Positions 48,178 to 58,385 of a stretch of 64,000 nt of DNA are shown in pieces; the first letter of the stretch is position 1, and each line of letters starts with the position of its first letter. A program made the translations under genes and the position numbers. The stretch comes from Borrelia miyamotoi (lineage in GTDB: Bacteria > Spirochaetota > Spirochaetia > Borreliales > Borreliaceae). The stretch spans positions 842,166-906,165 of the forward strand of contig NZ_AP024371.1 of assembly GCF_019668505.1 (NCBI RefSeq), given 5' to 3'. The notes beneath the pieces are model-generated. The model was given only the letters and a program-made list of their open reading frames with translations, was not told the origin of the DNA and searched no databases.

Positions 48178-49882
48178 ATTTTTCTATCTCCATCTTTATA
48201 CTGTTAATTATATCAAAAATATTGTTTTTTTGTTCGTATCTTGAATGTATGGATACATAAAATTTAATTTTTGGTTCTGTTCCAGATGGTCTGATCGTTA
48301 TTTCTATTTCATTTTCTAATAAAAATTTTATTGCATTTGTGGTATGTTTATGTTCTTTTATTTTATGTACATTTCCTTTAATATCAGTTTCTTTTAACGT
48401 TTTGTAGTCTAGCTTTTTAATTATATTAATCCCTGCAAATTTTTTTTGGTTTTCTTTTCTAAATTTCGATATTAACTCTTCTCTTAAAAAATCTCCGTTA
48501 GATTCTTTAAAATTTTTGTTAATTGTAAAGTCTTTATAATATCCAAATTCTTTATACATTTCCTGTAGGTATTTTCCTATTGTTGTTTGATTTTCTTTTA
48601 GTTGAAACATTAAATAGCAAACTCCTTTTATTGCTGAAAATGCGTCTTTGTCTCTGGTTGCATTTCCGATTAGGTATCCATGACTTTCTTCACATCCTAG
48701 AATAAATTTTTTGTTTGGTTCTTTTTTTTGTATCTCATCTATTAAATGTCCTATCCATTTGAATCCTGTATATGTTCTGAATAATGTTGAGTTATATTTT
48801 TTTGCTATCTTGTCTAGCATTGGAGTTGTGACAAAAGAAGCTATCACAAATACATTTTTGGGATCATCTTCTCTGGATAATAAGTAATTCATTAGGAGGC
48901 ATGCAATTTGGTTACCGTTTAAAATTTTCCATTTTTTATCTTCATTAAAAGCTATGCCCATTCTATCAGCGTCTGGGTCAGTTGCAAACGCAATATCACA
49001 GTTCTCTTTCTTTGCAAGTTTTATTACTCTGGACATGGCAGCCTGATCTTCAGGATTAGGATATTTAATTGTAGGAAATGCTGGATCGGGATTTATTTGA
49101 CTGGGTTCAGTTAGAAGTTCTACTTTACTACCTTTGAATAGTTTCTTTATTATTGTTCCTCCTGTTCCATGCAAAGGAGTATATGCTACTTTTAAATTTA
49201 TTTTTTTGCTTTTTGCATTGAAATCAGGAAATTCTTCGTTTATTTTTTCTATATATTGCATATCAATTTCATCATTGAGTTCAATTATTTTTTGTTTGTT
49301 TATTCCTTCTTGTTTTGAAAGTGTATTTTTAATATTAGATGTTTTTTGGATTTTCAATATTATTTGTGTGTCATTAGGGGGTATTATTTGAGCACCTCCT
49401 TTCCAATATATTTTGTATCCATTATATTCTTTTGTGTTATGACTTGCTGTTACCATTATTCCAATATCACAATCTAGTTTTCTAACTGTATAGGATAACT
49501 GGGGGGTTGGTCTTGGATTTTTGTATATATAAACTTTAAATCTATTTGAAGCAAAAATTTTAGCGGCGTCGTATGCAAATTCTTTTGAGAAATATCTTGC
49601 ATCATAACTTATTACAACTTTAGGGTTTTTTATTATTTCAAGAATGTAATTGGCAATTCCTTGACTTGCTTTTTCAACGTTATAGGTATTGATATAATAT
49701 GTTCCAGCTCCAATGATGCTTCTCATGCCAGCAGTACCAAATTCTATGTCTTTATGAAATCTATTGTGCGTTTCCCTTTCATTATTTTCTTTTAGTAATT
49801 TTATTGCTTCATCTTTAAAATATTTGTTTTTTTCAAGTTGGATATATTTTTCTAATTTTTTTTTAAGTTTGTTATTTTTCAT
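48173..49882 (-). CDS. pgm: Phosphoglucomutase / phosphomannomutase
   Basis: The 569-aa alpha-D-phosphohexomutase has FGTAGMRSIIGAG at the start, the active-site phosphoserine loop in MVTASHNTKEYNGYKIYW, the metal loop DPDADRMGIAF, the sugar-binding GCEESHGYL and the phosphate-binding TIRPSGTEPKIKFY. It interconverts hexose 1- and 6-phosphates; glucose or mannose preference cannot be told. The ATG has no Shine-Dalgarno and lies 3 bases from a perfect 32-bp inverted repeat. It heads the minus-strand unit pgm-clpC-ileS-lipoprotein. Confidence 0.93.
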   Translation of the reverse strand: MKNNKLKKKLEKYIQLEKNKYFKDEAIKLLKENNERETHNRFHKDIEFGTAGMRSIIGAGTYYINTYNVEKASQGIANYILEIIKNPKVVISYDARYFSKEFAYDAAKIFASNRFKVYIYKNPRPTPQLSYTVRKLDCDIGIMVTASHNTKEYNGYKIYWKGGAQIIPPNDTQIILKIQKTSNIKNTLSKQEGINKQKIIELNDEIDMQYIEKINEEFPDFNAKSKKINLKVAYTPLHGTGGTIIKKLFKGSKVELLTEPSQINPDPAFPTIKYPNPEDQAAMSRVIKLAKKENCDIAFATDPDADRMGIAFNEDKKWKILNGNQIACLLMNYLLSREDDPKNVFVIASFVTTPMLDKIAKKYNSTLFRTYTGFKWIGHLIDEIQKKEPNKKFILGCEESHGYLIGNATRDKDAFSAIKGVCYLMFQLKENQTTIGKYLQEMYKEFGYYKDFTINKNFKESNGDFLREELISKFRKENQKKFAGINIIKKLDYKTLKETDIKGNVHKIKEHKHTTNAIKFLLENEIEITIRPSGTEPKIKFYVSIHSRYEQKNNIFDIINSIKMEIEKY

Positions 49883-49884
49883 AT

Positions 49885-49952
49885 TATTTTTCTATATTTT
49901 ATCATTTGAGAATTTATAATTAAATTCTCAAATGATAAAATATAGAAAAATA
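49885..49952. repeat. Perfect 32-bp inverted repeat with 4-base loop between pgm and uvrB
   Basis: The left arm (49885-49916) and right arm (49921-49952) are exact reverse complements, separated by TAAT. It lies between divergent genes, touching the pgm start, and would form a long hairpin in the pgm mRNA leader and possibly a DNA cruciform. It is not in a terminator position for any recognised gene. Confidence 0.97.
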
Positions 49953-50003
49953 GAATTTGTAGAAGTTAGTTCTGATATTTTTAGTTATAGTTTTTTTACT
50001 TGA
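49932..50003 (+). other. Possible 23-codon upstream ORF before uvrB
   Basis: ATG inside the right arm of the inverted repeat opens [20 protein letters not shown] followed by three more residues and TGA, which overlaps the GAGG in front of uvrB. It has no Shine-Dalgarno. It may be chance, a leader peptide, or a trace of older coding sequence. Confidence 0.2.
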
Positions 50004-50010
50004 GGTTTTC

Positions 50011-51975
50011 ATGCGATTTTGTTTAAAGTTTGATTATTATCCTGCTGGTGATCAACCAAAAGCAATTAAAGAAATTAAGCAATCTATTTTACTTAATAAT
50101 AAATATCAAACTTTAAAGGGTGTTACAGGTAGTGGTAAAACTTTTACGATAGCTAATATTATTAGAGATTTAGAGCGTCCTTCTTTGATAATTAGTCATA
50201 ATAAAACATTAGCAGCACAGCTTTATAGGGAATTTAAAGATTTTTTTCCAAATAATGCAGTTGAATATTTTGTTTCTTATTATGATTATTATCAACCTGA
50301 GTCTTATGTCCCTTCAAAAGATTTGTATGTAGAAAAAGAAGCTACTATTAATGAGGAAATTGAGATAAAGAGGATAAGGACGATAACATCTCTTTCCAGA
50401 AGGCGAGATGTTATTGTTATTGCTACAGTTTCTTCAATTTATGCGTTAGGCTCTCCAGAACTTTTTAAGAATGCGGCTCAGTTTTTTTTTGTAGGACAAA
50501 AAATTTCTATTAAGGAGATAGCAGATATTTTTGTTAAGCTTCAGTATGAAAGAACACTTGTGAATATTGAACATAATAAGTTTTCTATTAAGGGTGATGT
50601 TATTGAGGTATGGCCTAGTAATGAACATGGTGATTTTGCATATAGAATTTGTTTGGATTTTGATGAGATTGTTAGGATAACTAGGATTAGTCCACTTACA
50701 AAAAAGGTTTTAGGATCTACTGATGAATTCACTCTCTTTGCTAAATCTTATTTTGTTATTCCTTATGAAAATATATTGGATTCCCTTCCTAAAATATATG
50801 CTGATTTAGAAATACAATGCCATTATTTTAAGGAAAATGGTAAGCTTGTTGAGGCCGAAAGACTTAAACAGAGAGTAGAGTATGATATTGAGATGTTAAG
50901 AGAGACTGGGTCGTGTCAGGGTATAGAAAATTATTATAAATATTTTGATAGGAGTGAAATGGGTAGACCTTATTGTCTTTTTGATTTTTTTCCTAGAGAT
51001 TATTTGCTCTTTATTGATGAGTCTCATGTTACTTTACCTCAGTTTAGAGGAATGTATAATGGAGATTATTCAAGAAAATTGAATCTTGTTAATTTTGGAT
51101 TTAGACTTCCATCGGCACTTGAGAATAGACCCCTTAAATATAATGAGTTTGAGTCTTTGATTAATCAGGCTGTCTTTATTTCAGCAACTCCTGGTCTTGA
51201 AGAACATGAAAAGAGTAATATTATTGTTGAGCAAATAATACGTCCCACAGGTCTTGTTGATCCAGAAATTGTGCTTAGAATTTCGGACGGACAGATGGAA
51301 GATATTTATAGAGAAATTCAGAAAAGAATAGCTTTAAATGAAAAAGTTTTAATTACAACTTTGACTAAGAAAATGGCTGAGGATTTAACCGATTATTTGT
51401 TGAGTCTTGACATAAAGGCTAGATATCTGCATGCAGAGCTCAATGCTATTGAGAGAGTAGATATTATTACATCTCTTAGAAGATCAGAAATTAATGTTAT
51501 TGTAGGTATTAACTTGTTAAGAGAAGGTTTAGATATTCCTGAAGTTTCTCTTGTTATTATACTAGATGCTGATAAAGTAGGCTTTTTAAGATCTACTACT
51601 TCTTTGATTCAAATGATTGGTAGGGCTGCTAGAAACTCAAATGGTTGTGTTATAATGTACTATGATCAAGTAAGTTGTGCAATGCAAGAAGCCATTGACG
51701 AAACTAATAGAAGACGCAATATTCAAATTGAGTACAATAAAAAAAATAATGTTATTCCAAGAACGGTTATTAAAAGAGTACAAAATATTTTAGAGAAAGA
51801 ATTAAAACGTGAAACAGTTGATTATAATATTGAAAAAGTTATTTCTGATAAAAAATTGTCTCAAAAAGATCTTATTATTAAGCTTAAATTTAAACTTGAG
51901 GAGGCAGTTAGTGATGAAAGGTTTGAGGATGCTATCTTTCTACGAGATAAAATAAGAAAGATTCTTAAAGGATAA
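50011..51975 (+). CDS. uvrB: Excinuclease ABC subunit B
   Basis: UvrB verifies damage and loads UvrC in nucleotide excision repair. The 654-aa protein has PAGDQPKAI, the Walker [11 protein letters not shown], the beta-hairpin region [24 protein letters not shown], and the helicase motifs [15 protein letters not shown] and QMIGRAARN. The C-terminal UVR motif for UvrC binding is present ([20 protein letters not shown]). GAGG lies 5 bases before the ATG. It is followed by uvrA after 27 bases. Confidence 0.97.
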   Translation: MRFCLKFDYYPAGDQPKAIKEIKQSILLNNKYQTLKGVTGSGKTFTIANIIRDLERPSLIISHNKTLAAQLYREFKDFFPNNAVEYFVSYYDYYQPESYVPSKDLYVEKEATINEEIEIKRIRTITSLSRRRDVIVIATVSSIYALGSPELFKNAAQFFFVGQKISIKEIADIFVKLQYERTLVNIEHNKFSIKGDVIEVWPSNEHGDFAYRICLDFDEIVRITRISPLTKKVLGSTDEFTLFAKSYFVIPYENILDSLPKIYADLEIQCHYFKENGKLVEAERLKQRVEYDIEMLRETGSCQGIENYYKYFDRSEMGRPYCLFDFFPRDYLLFIDESHVTLPQFRGMYNGDYSRKLNLVNFGFRLPSALENRPLKYNEFESLINQAVFISATPGLEEHEKSNIIVEQIIRPTGLVDPEIVLRISDGQMEDIYREIQKRIALNEKVLITTLTKKMAEDLTDYLLSLDIKARYLHAELNAIERVDIITSLRRSEINVIVGINLLREGLDIPEVSLVIILDADKVGFLRSTTSLIQMIGRAARNSNGCVIMYYDQVSCAMQEAIDETNRRRNIQIEYNKKNNVIPRTVIKRVQNILEKELKRETVDYNIEKVISDKKLSQKDLIIKLKFKLEEAVSDERFEDAIFLRDKIRKILKG

Positions 51976-52002
51976 AATTTTTAAAAAGAGGAGTTTATAT
52001 TT

Positions 52003-54843
52003 TTGAGAGAAAAAATTACTGTAAGGGGTGCAAGAGAGCATAATTTAAAAAATGTTAATATTGATATTCCTAGGAATAGTTTGGTAGTTATATCTGGAAA
52101 AAGTGGTTCTGGTAAGTCTTCTTTGGCTTTTGATACAATTTTTGCAGAAGGTCAAAGAAGATATATGGAATCTGTATCATCTTATGCAAGACAATTCTTG
52201 GGGGTAATGAAGAAACCTAACGTTGAGTATATAGGAGGACTTTCACCTGCTATTTCAATTGAGCAGAGAACAATAAGCAATAATCCAAGGTCAACTGTTG
52301 GGACAATTACTGAAATTTATGATTATTATAGATTATTATTTTCAAAAATTGGTAAGCCATATTGTCCAAAAGATGGGAGTTTAATAGAGGGGCAATCTCT
52401 AGATACGATGATTAATTCTGTTTTAAGTTATTCTGAAGGATCTAAGGTTATATTATTTGCTCCTGTTGTTATGGGAGCAAAAGGTACTCATAAAAAAGAG
52501 CTTGAAAATATATTAAATCAAGGGTTTAATAGAGTAAGAATAGATTCCCAAGATTATTTAATAGAAGATGCTGTTAATTTGAGTTTGGATAAAAATAAAA
52601 AACATAATATTGAAGTTATAGTAGATAGGATAAAATTGAATAGTGATATAAGAATTAGGCTTTCAGAATCTATTGAAACTGCTTTATTTATTTCTAATGG
52701 GTATCTACGTGTAGAGATTGAAAATGATTTAGAAAAGATAGACAAAATTTTTACAGAACATAATAGTTGTCCTTTGTGTGGGTTTTCTCTTCCTGCAATA
52801 GAACCAAGGCTTTTTTCTTTTAATAGCCCGTTTGGGGCTTGTAGTGAATGTTCTGGTCTTGGTATTACACTTGATTTTGATTTTGAAAAGATTTGTCCTA
52901 ATGTAGAACTTTCTTTTAATGATGATGCATTTATTACTTTTAAAACCAGTTCATCTTGGTCTTTAGCGATTTTTAAAGGACTTGCTAAGCATTATAGTTT
53001 TAGTTTAGATACTCCTATAAAAGATATTCCGGAATGTATTCTTAGAAAGATTTTGTATGGAGCCAATGAAAAAATAGATTTTGTTTATCAGTCTAAAGGA
53101 ATGGCGAGTGAAGAAATAGATGGTGGTTTTCGCTATTCTAAGGAATTTGAGGGCCTTATTCCTCTTTTGAAGAGGCGTTATCTTTCAACTGAATCTGAGA
53201 GTGCTAGATTGTTTTATGAAGGTTTGATGTCTCGCAAGATTTGCAATTCTTGTAAAGGTAAACGCTTGAGCCTTGAGGCTTTATCTATTAAGTTAGATGG
53301 AAAAGATATTCAGGAACTCAGTAACCTTTCTGTTATAGATTCTTATTTATTTTTTGAGAATATTGAGCTTGATGAGCTTGATACAAAAATTTCTAAAGAG
53401 ATTTTAAAAGAGATTAAGAGCAGGCTTAAATTTTTAATTGATGTTGGACTTTCTTATTTATATTTAGATAGGATGTCTGGTACCCTTTCAGGGGGTGAGG
53501 CTCAACGAATTAGGCTTGCTACTCAAATAGGTTCAGCTCTTGCTGGAGTTCTTTATATACTTGATGAACCTAGTATTGGATTGCATCAAAGAGATAATGA
53601 AAAGTTAATAAGTACTCTTATTAGTTTGAAAGAACTTGGCAATACAGTAATTGTTGTAGAGCATGATGAGCAAACTTTGCGTACTGCTGATTATATTGTC
53701 GATGTTGGGCCTGGAGCTGGTATTCATGGTGGAGAGATAGTTGCTCAGGGAACTTTAGCTGATATTTTGAATAATGAAAATAGTTTGACCGGAAAGTATT
53801 TAAGTGGTCAGCTTAAAATAGAAGTTCCAAAAACAAGGCGTAAGAAGGGAAAAGAAGAAATTTTGCTTTTAAATGCTAATAAAAATAATTTAAAGAATAT
53901 TGATGTTCGCATTCCTTTGGGAATTTTTACTGTAATAACGGGAGTTTCTGGTAGTGGTAAAAGTACTCTTTTAAATGAAGTATTATATCCTGCTCTTGAT
54001 AGTAGGTTGAAATTAAATACAAGTTATTTTGATGGGTTTGAGGATATCATTGGATATGAACAAATTGACAAAATTATTCAGATAAATCAAAAGCCAATAG
54101 GTAAGACACCAAGATCAAATCCTGCAACTTATGTTGGGTTTTTTACAGAAATCAGAGAACTATTCGCTAAGCTTCCAGAGTCTAGAGCGAGGGGATTTAA
54201 GGCTGGTAGATTTTCTTTTAATATTAAGGGTGGGCGTTGTGAAAAGTGTCAGGGTGATGGATATTTAAATATTCAAATGCATTTTTTGCCTGATATTTTT
54301 GTTCCTTGTGATTTGTGTAAGGGTAAAAAATTTAATGAGGAAACCTTAGAAATTAGATATAAAGGAAAAAATATTTATGATGTTTTAGAAATGAGTGTTC
54401 TTGAGGCGAAAGATTTTTTTGAAAGTATTCCGAAGGTTAATCATTATTTAAACGTTTTAAAGGAAGTGGGTCTTGGATATATTAAGTTAGGTCAAGCCTC
54501 AACAACCCTTTCAGGAGGAGAGGCTCAACGGATCAAATTAGCTTTTGAGCTTGGAAAGAAGAGTACAGGGAAGACTTTTTACATTATTGATGAACCAACA
54601 ACAGGTTTACATTTTGACGATATAAGCAGATTATTGGAGGTATTACAATTGCTTGTTCAGAATGGAAACACTGTGGTTTTAATAGAACATAATTTAGATG
54701 TGATTAAGCAAGCAGATTATATAATAGATTTAGGTCCTGAAGGTGGAGTGTCTGGAGGAAATATTATTGTATCTGGAACTCCTGAAGAGGTTTCAAAATG
54801 CAAAAATTCCTATACAGGAATGTTCTTAAAAAGTCTTTTGTAA
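52003..54843 (+). CDS. uvrA: Excinuclease ABC subunit A
   Basis: UvrA recognises bulky DNA lesions and hands them to UvrB. The 946-aa protein has two ABC ATPase modules (Walker [17 protein letters not shown] and GVSGSGKSTLLNEV; signatures LSGGEAQRIRLATQIG and LSGGEAQRIKLAFELG) and zinc-binding pairs CPLCGF...CSEC and CEKCQGDG...CDLCKG. The TTG start is supported by AAGAGGAG 9 bases upstream and the usual N terminus (MREKITVRGAREHNLKN). The next gene begins within its last 46 bases. Confidence 0.97.
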   Translation: MREKITVRGAREHNLKNVNIDIPRNSLVVISGKSGSGKSSLAFDTIFAEGQRRYMESVSSYARQFLGVMKKPNVEYIGGLSPAISIEQRTISNNPRSTVGTITEIYDYYRLLFSKIGKPYCPKDGSLIEGQSLDTMINSVLSYSEGSKVILFAPVVMGAKGTHKKELENILNQGFNRVRIDSQDYLIEDAVNLSLDKNKKHNIEVIVDRIKLNSDIRIRLSESIETALFISNGYLRVEIENDLEKIDKIFTEHNSCPLCGFSLPAIEPRLFSFNSPFGACSECSGLGITLDFDFEKICPNVELSFNDDAFITFKTSSSWSLAIFKGLAKHYSFSLDTPIKDIPECILRKILYGANEKIDFVYQSKGMASEEIDGGFRYSKEFEGLIPLLKRRYLSTESESARLFYEGLMSRKICNSCKGKRLSLEALSIKLDGKDIQELSNLSVIDSYLFFENIELDELDTKISKEILKEIKSRLKFLIDVGLSYLYLDRMSGTLSGGEAQRIRLATQIGSALAGVLYILDEPSIGLHQRDNEKLISTLISLKELGNTVIVVEHDEQTLRTADYIVDVGPGAGIHGGEIVAQGTLADILNNENSLTGKYLSGQLKIEVPKTRRKKGKEEILLLNANKNNLKNIDVRIPLGIFTVITGVSGSGKSTLLNEVLYPALDSRLKLNTSYFDGFEDIIGYEQIDKIIQINQKPIGKTPRSNPATYVGFFTEIRELFAKLPESRARGFKAGRFSFNIKGGRCEKCQGDGYLNIQMHFLPDIFVPCDLCKGKKFNEETLEIRYKGKNIYDVLEMSVLEAKDFFESIPKVNHYLNVLKEVGLGYIKLGQASTTLSGGEAQRIKLAFELGKKSTGKTFYIIDEPTTGLHFDDISRLLEVLQLLVQNGNTVVLIEHNLDVIKQADYIIDLGPEGGVSGGNIIVSGTPEEVSKCKNSYTGMFLKSLL

Positions 54844-57800
54844 TATTATTTTTAATAAATATTTTTAATTATTTTGTCTTATTTGCTCAGGATGTTAGTG
54901 ATAGTAGGAGTCTTGATAATAGGAAAAATCTGACTTTACTTCAAAAGGCTAATTTAAAAGAGCTTGAGCTTTCTAGTGATGAAGATTTGAAAAAATGGGC
55001 TTTAAAAGAAGGTATTCAAGAGAAAGATATTTCTAAAATAAAAGCGTTATTATTGGAACAATTTGGTATATCTCCTAATCTTTTTTCAAAAGATATAAAA
55101 GATTTAGGCAGATATAAGATAATTATTGAGAGTACAGATAATCTTGAAAATTTTACTTATGAGCTTACTGAGGATGAGAATATCATATTTAAAGGAAGAG
55201 TTAGTATTGTTATTGAAGATGTTAAAGATAATAAAAAGCACAGTATTAAGGGTGATAAAATTATTTTTAATAAAAAAACTAAGAAGCTTTTTTCTAGTGG
55301 GAATGTTGAATATACTCTTGATTTGAGTGTGAATGATAAGCTATATTTTTATGGTAGTGAATTATTTGTTGATTTTGATTCTCAAAATTTTCTTCTTAAA
55401 GATGGAATTGTTCAGAAGAAAATACATAAGAATTTAGTTGATCATATTGTTTCGTTTGGTGGAAAGGTTTTAAAGAGATTAGATAATGAGGTAAATATAA
55501 TAGAAAGGGCTTTTATTACAACTAGTAAAGTTTTAGAGCCTTATTATTCTATTAAGGCTTCTAAGATGTGGATTTTGCCGTCTGGAGATTTTGGTTTTCT
55601 AAATGCCGTGTTTTATATAGGGAAAGTACCTATATTTTATGTTCCGTTTTTTTTTAAGCCAGGTGATAATTTGTTTTTTTATCCATCTTTAGGATATTCT
55701 TCAAGGAAGGGTCTTACCCTTTTTAATACTGTATATTTGTTTGGGAAAAAGTCTGCTGATATTAATGAGACTTCTTTTTTAGATTTTGATTTGCATGCAA
55801 TATATAATACAGATAAAAAACCTTATATTAGAAATGGTTATTTAACTTATTTCTTTGCAGAAGATGTTGTCTCTAAAGTTAATAAGGACCATGTTAAATT
55901 TATTTTCGATATTTATTCTAATTTGGGATTTTATTTAGGTTTTGATTTTGATTTAAGTAATACTTTGGATGTTTTTAAAACTTTTGAAGGTACTTTCGGC
56001 ATAGGTTTAACAAGGACTTTATATCAGAATAGTCTATCTGGTGGTTCCTATAGGTCTTTTGAAGAAAATAGTATAAAGTACTCTCTTTTTAGTTTTGATA
56101 ATATAAATAAGGGTGATATATTTGGATTTGAGGTGCCATTTAGATATTTACTTAAATCTAAATCAGAATTTTTAGTTCGTGATGCGCTTTTTTCAGTGAT
56201 TTTTGAGCATTATTCAGATCCTCATGTGATAATTGACTTTAAAGATAGATTAGAGAGTTCCACACTTTTTTCTATTTTGAGTTCTCAAAAAGATTTATCA
56301 GAAACAGAAAATCTGATAAAAACATTTGATTGGAATTTTTCTTCTTTTTATAATCAAACTTTTAGTAACAATACTCTTATTGATTATAGATTAAATAATT
56401 TTGGATTTACTTTTAAGTTGGCAGATTATGCGAATATCTTTGGTAAATCTCCTAAAAGAATTAAGGACCCAACTAGTAGATGGTTTTATTTAGAAAGAGT
56501 TTATATTCCTTATATTGATTTAAATTTTCAGAAAGATCTTTATAATAGCAGTTGGACATATTCTTTTGATGATAAAAATAAAGAGATACTTATGGCACCC
56601 AGAGTTAAAAATATTGGACATGATATTGTAGAAGATAACAAAGATAAAAAAAATATCAAAAAACATAAAGAAGAAAAAGATTTGAGTAAAAATTTGTATT
56701 TGTCTCCTGAGCCAATTGTATCTAACGATTTTGTTAAGCGGGATACTTTTTATTTGAGATTTGGAATTAATCCGTATTTGAAAAATAATATATTTTTTGA
56801 GAATTTTAAAAAGTCTCCCCAGGATTTTAAATATGATGTAAAGGCCTATTTATTTGATATTAAAAATAAAATGAATTTGAAGCTTCATGTTGATTTTTAT
56901 GATCAACTTGTTAATTTTGAAGATGTTTTGTATCTCAATACTGTTGAGTATAATCCTTTAGATAAAGATTATAATTTAATCGCTAAAGATAAGAAGAGCG
57001 AACATTCAGTTATTAATAAAACTAATTTAGATTTGTTGCCTTTTGTTATGTATCCTTCTTTTTCTAGGAGTAGTATTAAGTATGAAAGCAAAGTAACTCT
57101 TTATTCATTTGACAGAAAGTATGATCAAAGTTCTAAAGTTTTGGATAGCAAGAGCAGTACTATTTTTTGGAAAAGTCCTGAAACTTTTTATCAAGAAGTT
57201 AATATGGGATTGATCTATGATTACAGATTTTTAACAACTAGTCTTTCAGGTATACTGAAAAATACTTTTGAAAATATATATGCTTTGTCTGAGCTTAAAT
57301 TTACTTTGGAGTTTCCTTATTTATTGCAAGAGGTAGGTGTTGGAATAAAATATGATAAGAAATTTGAGGAAAAAAAGAATAAATTTCCTCTTAAGAAAAT
57401 TAATATTGATAAAAATTTGAAGATGAGTCCTGCTTTATATTATAAGATAGAACCAAGATATTTAGATTATTTGAAACTTACTTTTTTAGTTGCTTATGAT
57501 CCTTTGATTAATAGAGTGTCTGAGCTTTCGTTTAAGTTTAATTCTTATGATTTTAAATTTGCGTTTGCGATGAAAGATGAATTTGAATATAAATATGATA
57601 AATCGATTGGTGATTTTGTAAAAGTAGGATCTACAACTAAGTTTGTTCCATATTCTTTAAGTACTCAATATAAAAGAGATTTACATACTTTCAAATTTTT
57701 TGATGAAAAGTTTTCATTTGGATTAGCAATAGATGTTGGATGGGAAATGAATTTACAGAAATTTGTCGATAATGAACTTTGGGCTGAGTTCATTATCGAA

Positions 57801-58214
57801 TTTAAGTATGCTAAATTTTTTGAATTGCACTTTTCTACTCGTTCTCTTAATACGAAAACTTTTAGATATTTTAGTGGATATATGAATCAGGTTGGTCTTG
57901 AGACAATTAATATTTTTACAGATCTGCTTGAATCATTTAATTTCTTTGACATTCAGGATAGAAAAGAATCATTATTTAAAATTAAGAAAATTAGTACAGG
58001 CTTTAAATTTAATTTTTACGATTGGAAATTTGGTGGAGAGTATAGTTTAAATCCAGATATTTTCAAGGATGCTAATGATAGGTATTCTTCTATTTGGAGA
58101 AATAATTTTTCAATTTATATTTCTTGGAACTTTTTTGAACCTGTTAAGTCATCGTTTGAAAATAATGCAAGTACTAATTATAAACTTTTAATTAACCGTA
58201 AATCTAATAGGTAA
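54798..58214 (+). CDS. LptD/OstA-like outer-membrane protein
   Basis: The 1138-aa protein has a signal segment (SFVILFLINIFNYFVLFAQ). An OstA/LptD-like beta-jellyroll part follows (about 105-240: IIFKGRVSIVIEDV, IKGDKIIFNKKTKKLFSSG). The C-terminal part has hundreds of residues of aromatic, alternating strands (KVPIFYVPFFFKPGDNLFFY; FEFKYAKFFELHFSTRSLNT would be one such strand pair), typical of an LptD barrel. LptD inserts LPS in other bacteria, whereas Borrelia has none. It may receive cargo from the LptF/G-like pair at 12-14.6 kb. The start lies inside uvrA, so expression is coupled to repair genes. Confidence 0.82.
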   Translation: MQKFLYRNVLKKSFVILFLINIFNYFVLFAQDVSDSRSLDNRKNLTLLQKANLKELELSSDEDLKKWALKEGIQEKDISKIKALLLEQFGISPNLFSKDIKDLGRYKIIIESTDNLENFTYELTEDENIIFKGRVSIVIEDVKDNKKHSIKGDKIIFNKKTKKLFSSGNVEYTLDLSVNDKLYFYGSELFVDFDSQNFLLKDGIVQKKIHKNLVDHIVSFGGKVLKRLDNEVNIIERAFITTSKVLEPYYSIKASKMWILPSGDFGFLNAVFYIGKVPIFYVPFFFKPGDNLFFYPSLGYSSRKGLTLFNTVYLFGKKSADINETSFLDFDLHAIYNTDKKPYIRNGYLTYFFAEDVVSKVNKDHVKFIFDIYSNLGFYLGFDFDLSNTLDVFKTFEGTFGIGLTRTLYQNSLSGGSYRSFEENSIKYSLFSFDNINKGDIFGFEVPFRYLLKSKSEFLVRDALFSVIFEHYSDPHVIIDFKDRLESSTLFSILSSQKDLSETENLIKTFDWNFSSFYNQTFSNNTLIDYRLNNFGFTFKLADYANIFGKSPKRIKDPTSRWFYLERVYIPYIDLNFQKDLYNSSWTYSFDDKNKEILMAPRVKNIGHDIVEDNKDKKNIKKHKEEKDLSKNLYLSPEPIVSNDFVKRDTFYLRFGINPYLKNNIFFENFKKSPQDFKYDVKAYLFDIKNKMNLKLHVDFYDQLVNFEDVLYLNTVEYNPLDKDYNLIAKDKKSEHSVINKTNLDLLPFVMYPSFSRSSIKYESKVTLYSFDRKYDQSSKVLDSKSSTIFWKSPETFYQEVNMGLIYDYRFLTTSLSGILKNTFENIYALSELKFTLEFPYLLQEVGVGIKYDKKFEEKKNKFPLKKINIDKNLKMSPALYYKIEPRYLDYLKLTFLVAYDPLINRVSELSFKFNSYDFKFAFAMKDEFEYKYDKSIGDFVKVGSTTKFVPYSLSTQYKRDLHTFKFFDEKFSFGLAIDVGWEMNLQKFVDNELWAEFIIEFKYAKFFELHFSTRSLNTKTFRYFSGYMNQVGLETINIFTDLLESFNFFDIQDRKESLFKIKKISTGFKFNFYDWKFGGEYSLNPDIFKDANDRYSSIWRNNFSIYISWNFFEPVKSSFENNASTNYKLLINRKSNR

Positions 58215-58254
58215 TTGAAAATTTTAGATATAATAATGATATTAATTAATATTA

Positions 58255-58350
58255 ATGTCTACTATTAAAAGCATTCTTATTATAGGTTTAAGTTTGAGTA
58301 TATTTCTAGCATTTTTATTGCCAACATATCAGTGGTTTGGATTAATATAA
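58255..58350 (+). CDS. Possible 31-codon membrane peptide
   Basis: ATG opens MSTIKSILIIGLSLSIFLAF followed by LLPTYQWFGLI and TAA. One hydrophobic helix (about residues 5-22) is followed by a Pro/Trp end. It is 40 bases downstream of the LptD-like gene, but no Shine-Dalgarno is visible, only AT-rich sequence. It could be a real short envelope peptide or chance in AT-rich DNA. Confidence 0.35.
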   Translation: MSTIKSILIIGLSLSIFLAFLLPTYQWFGLI

Positions 58351-58385
58351 ATTTTACTATGTTATTTGCTTTGTAAATTATTGTT

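Noticed and set aside
49885..49952. Replicated hairpin telomere (ResT site)
   Set aside because: The sequence is a long palindrome in a Borrelia chromosome, but from its axis outward I do not find the TATAAT box at the end or the TAGTATA-type box about 14 bases in that I know from Borrelia telomeres. It also lies well inside conserved gene order.
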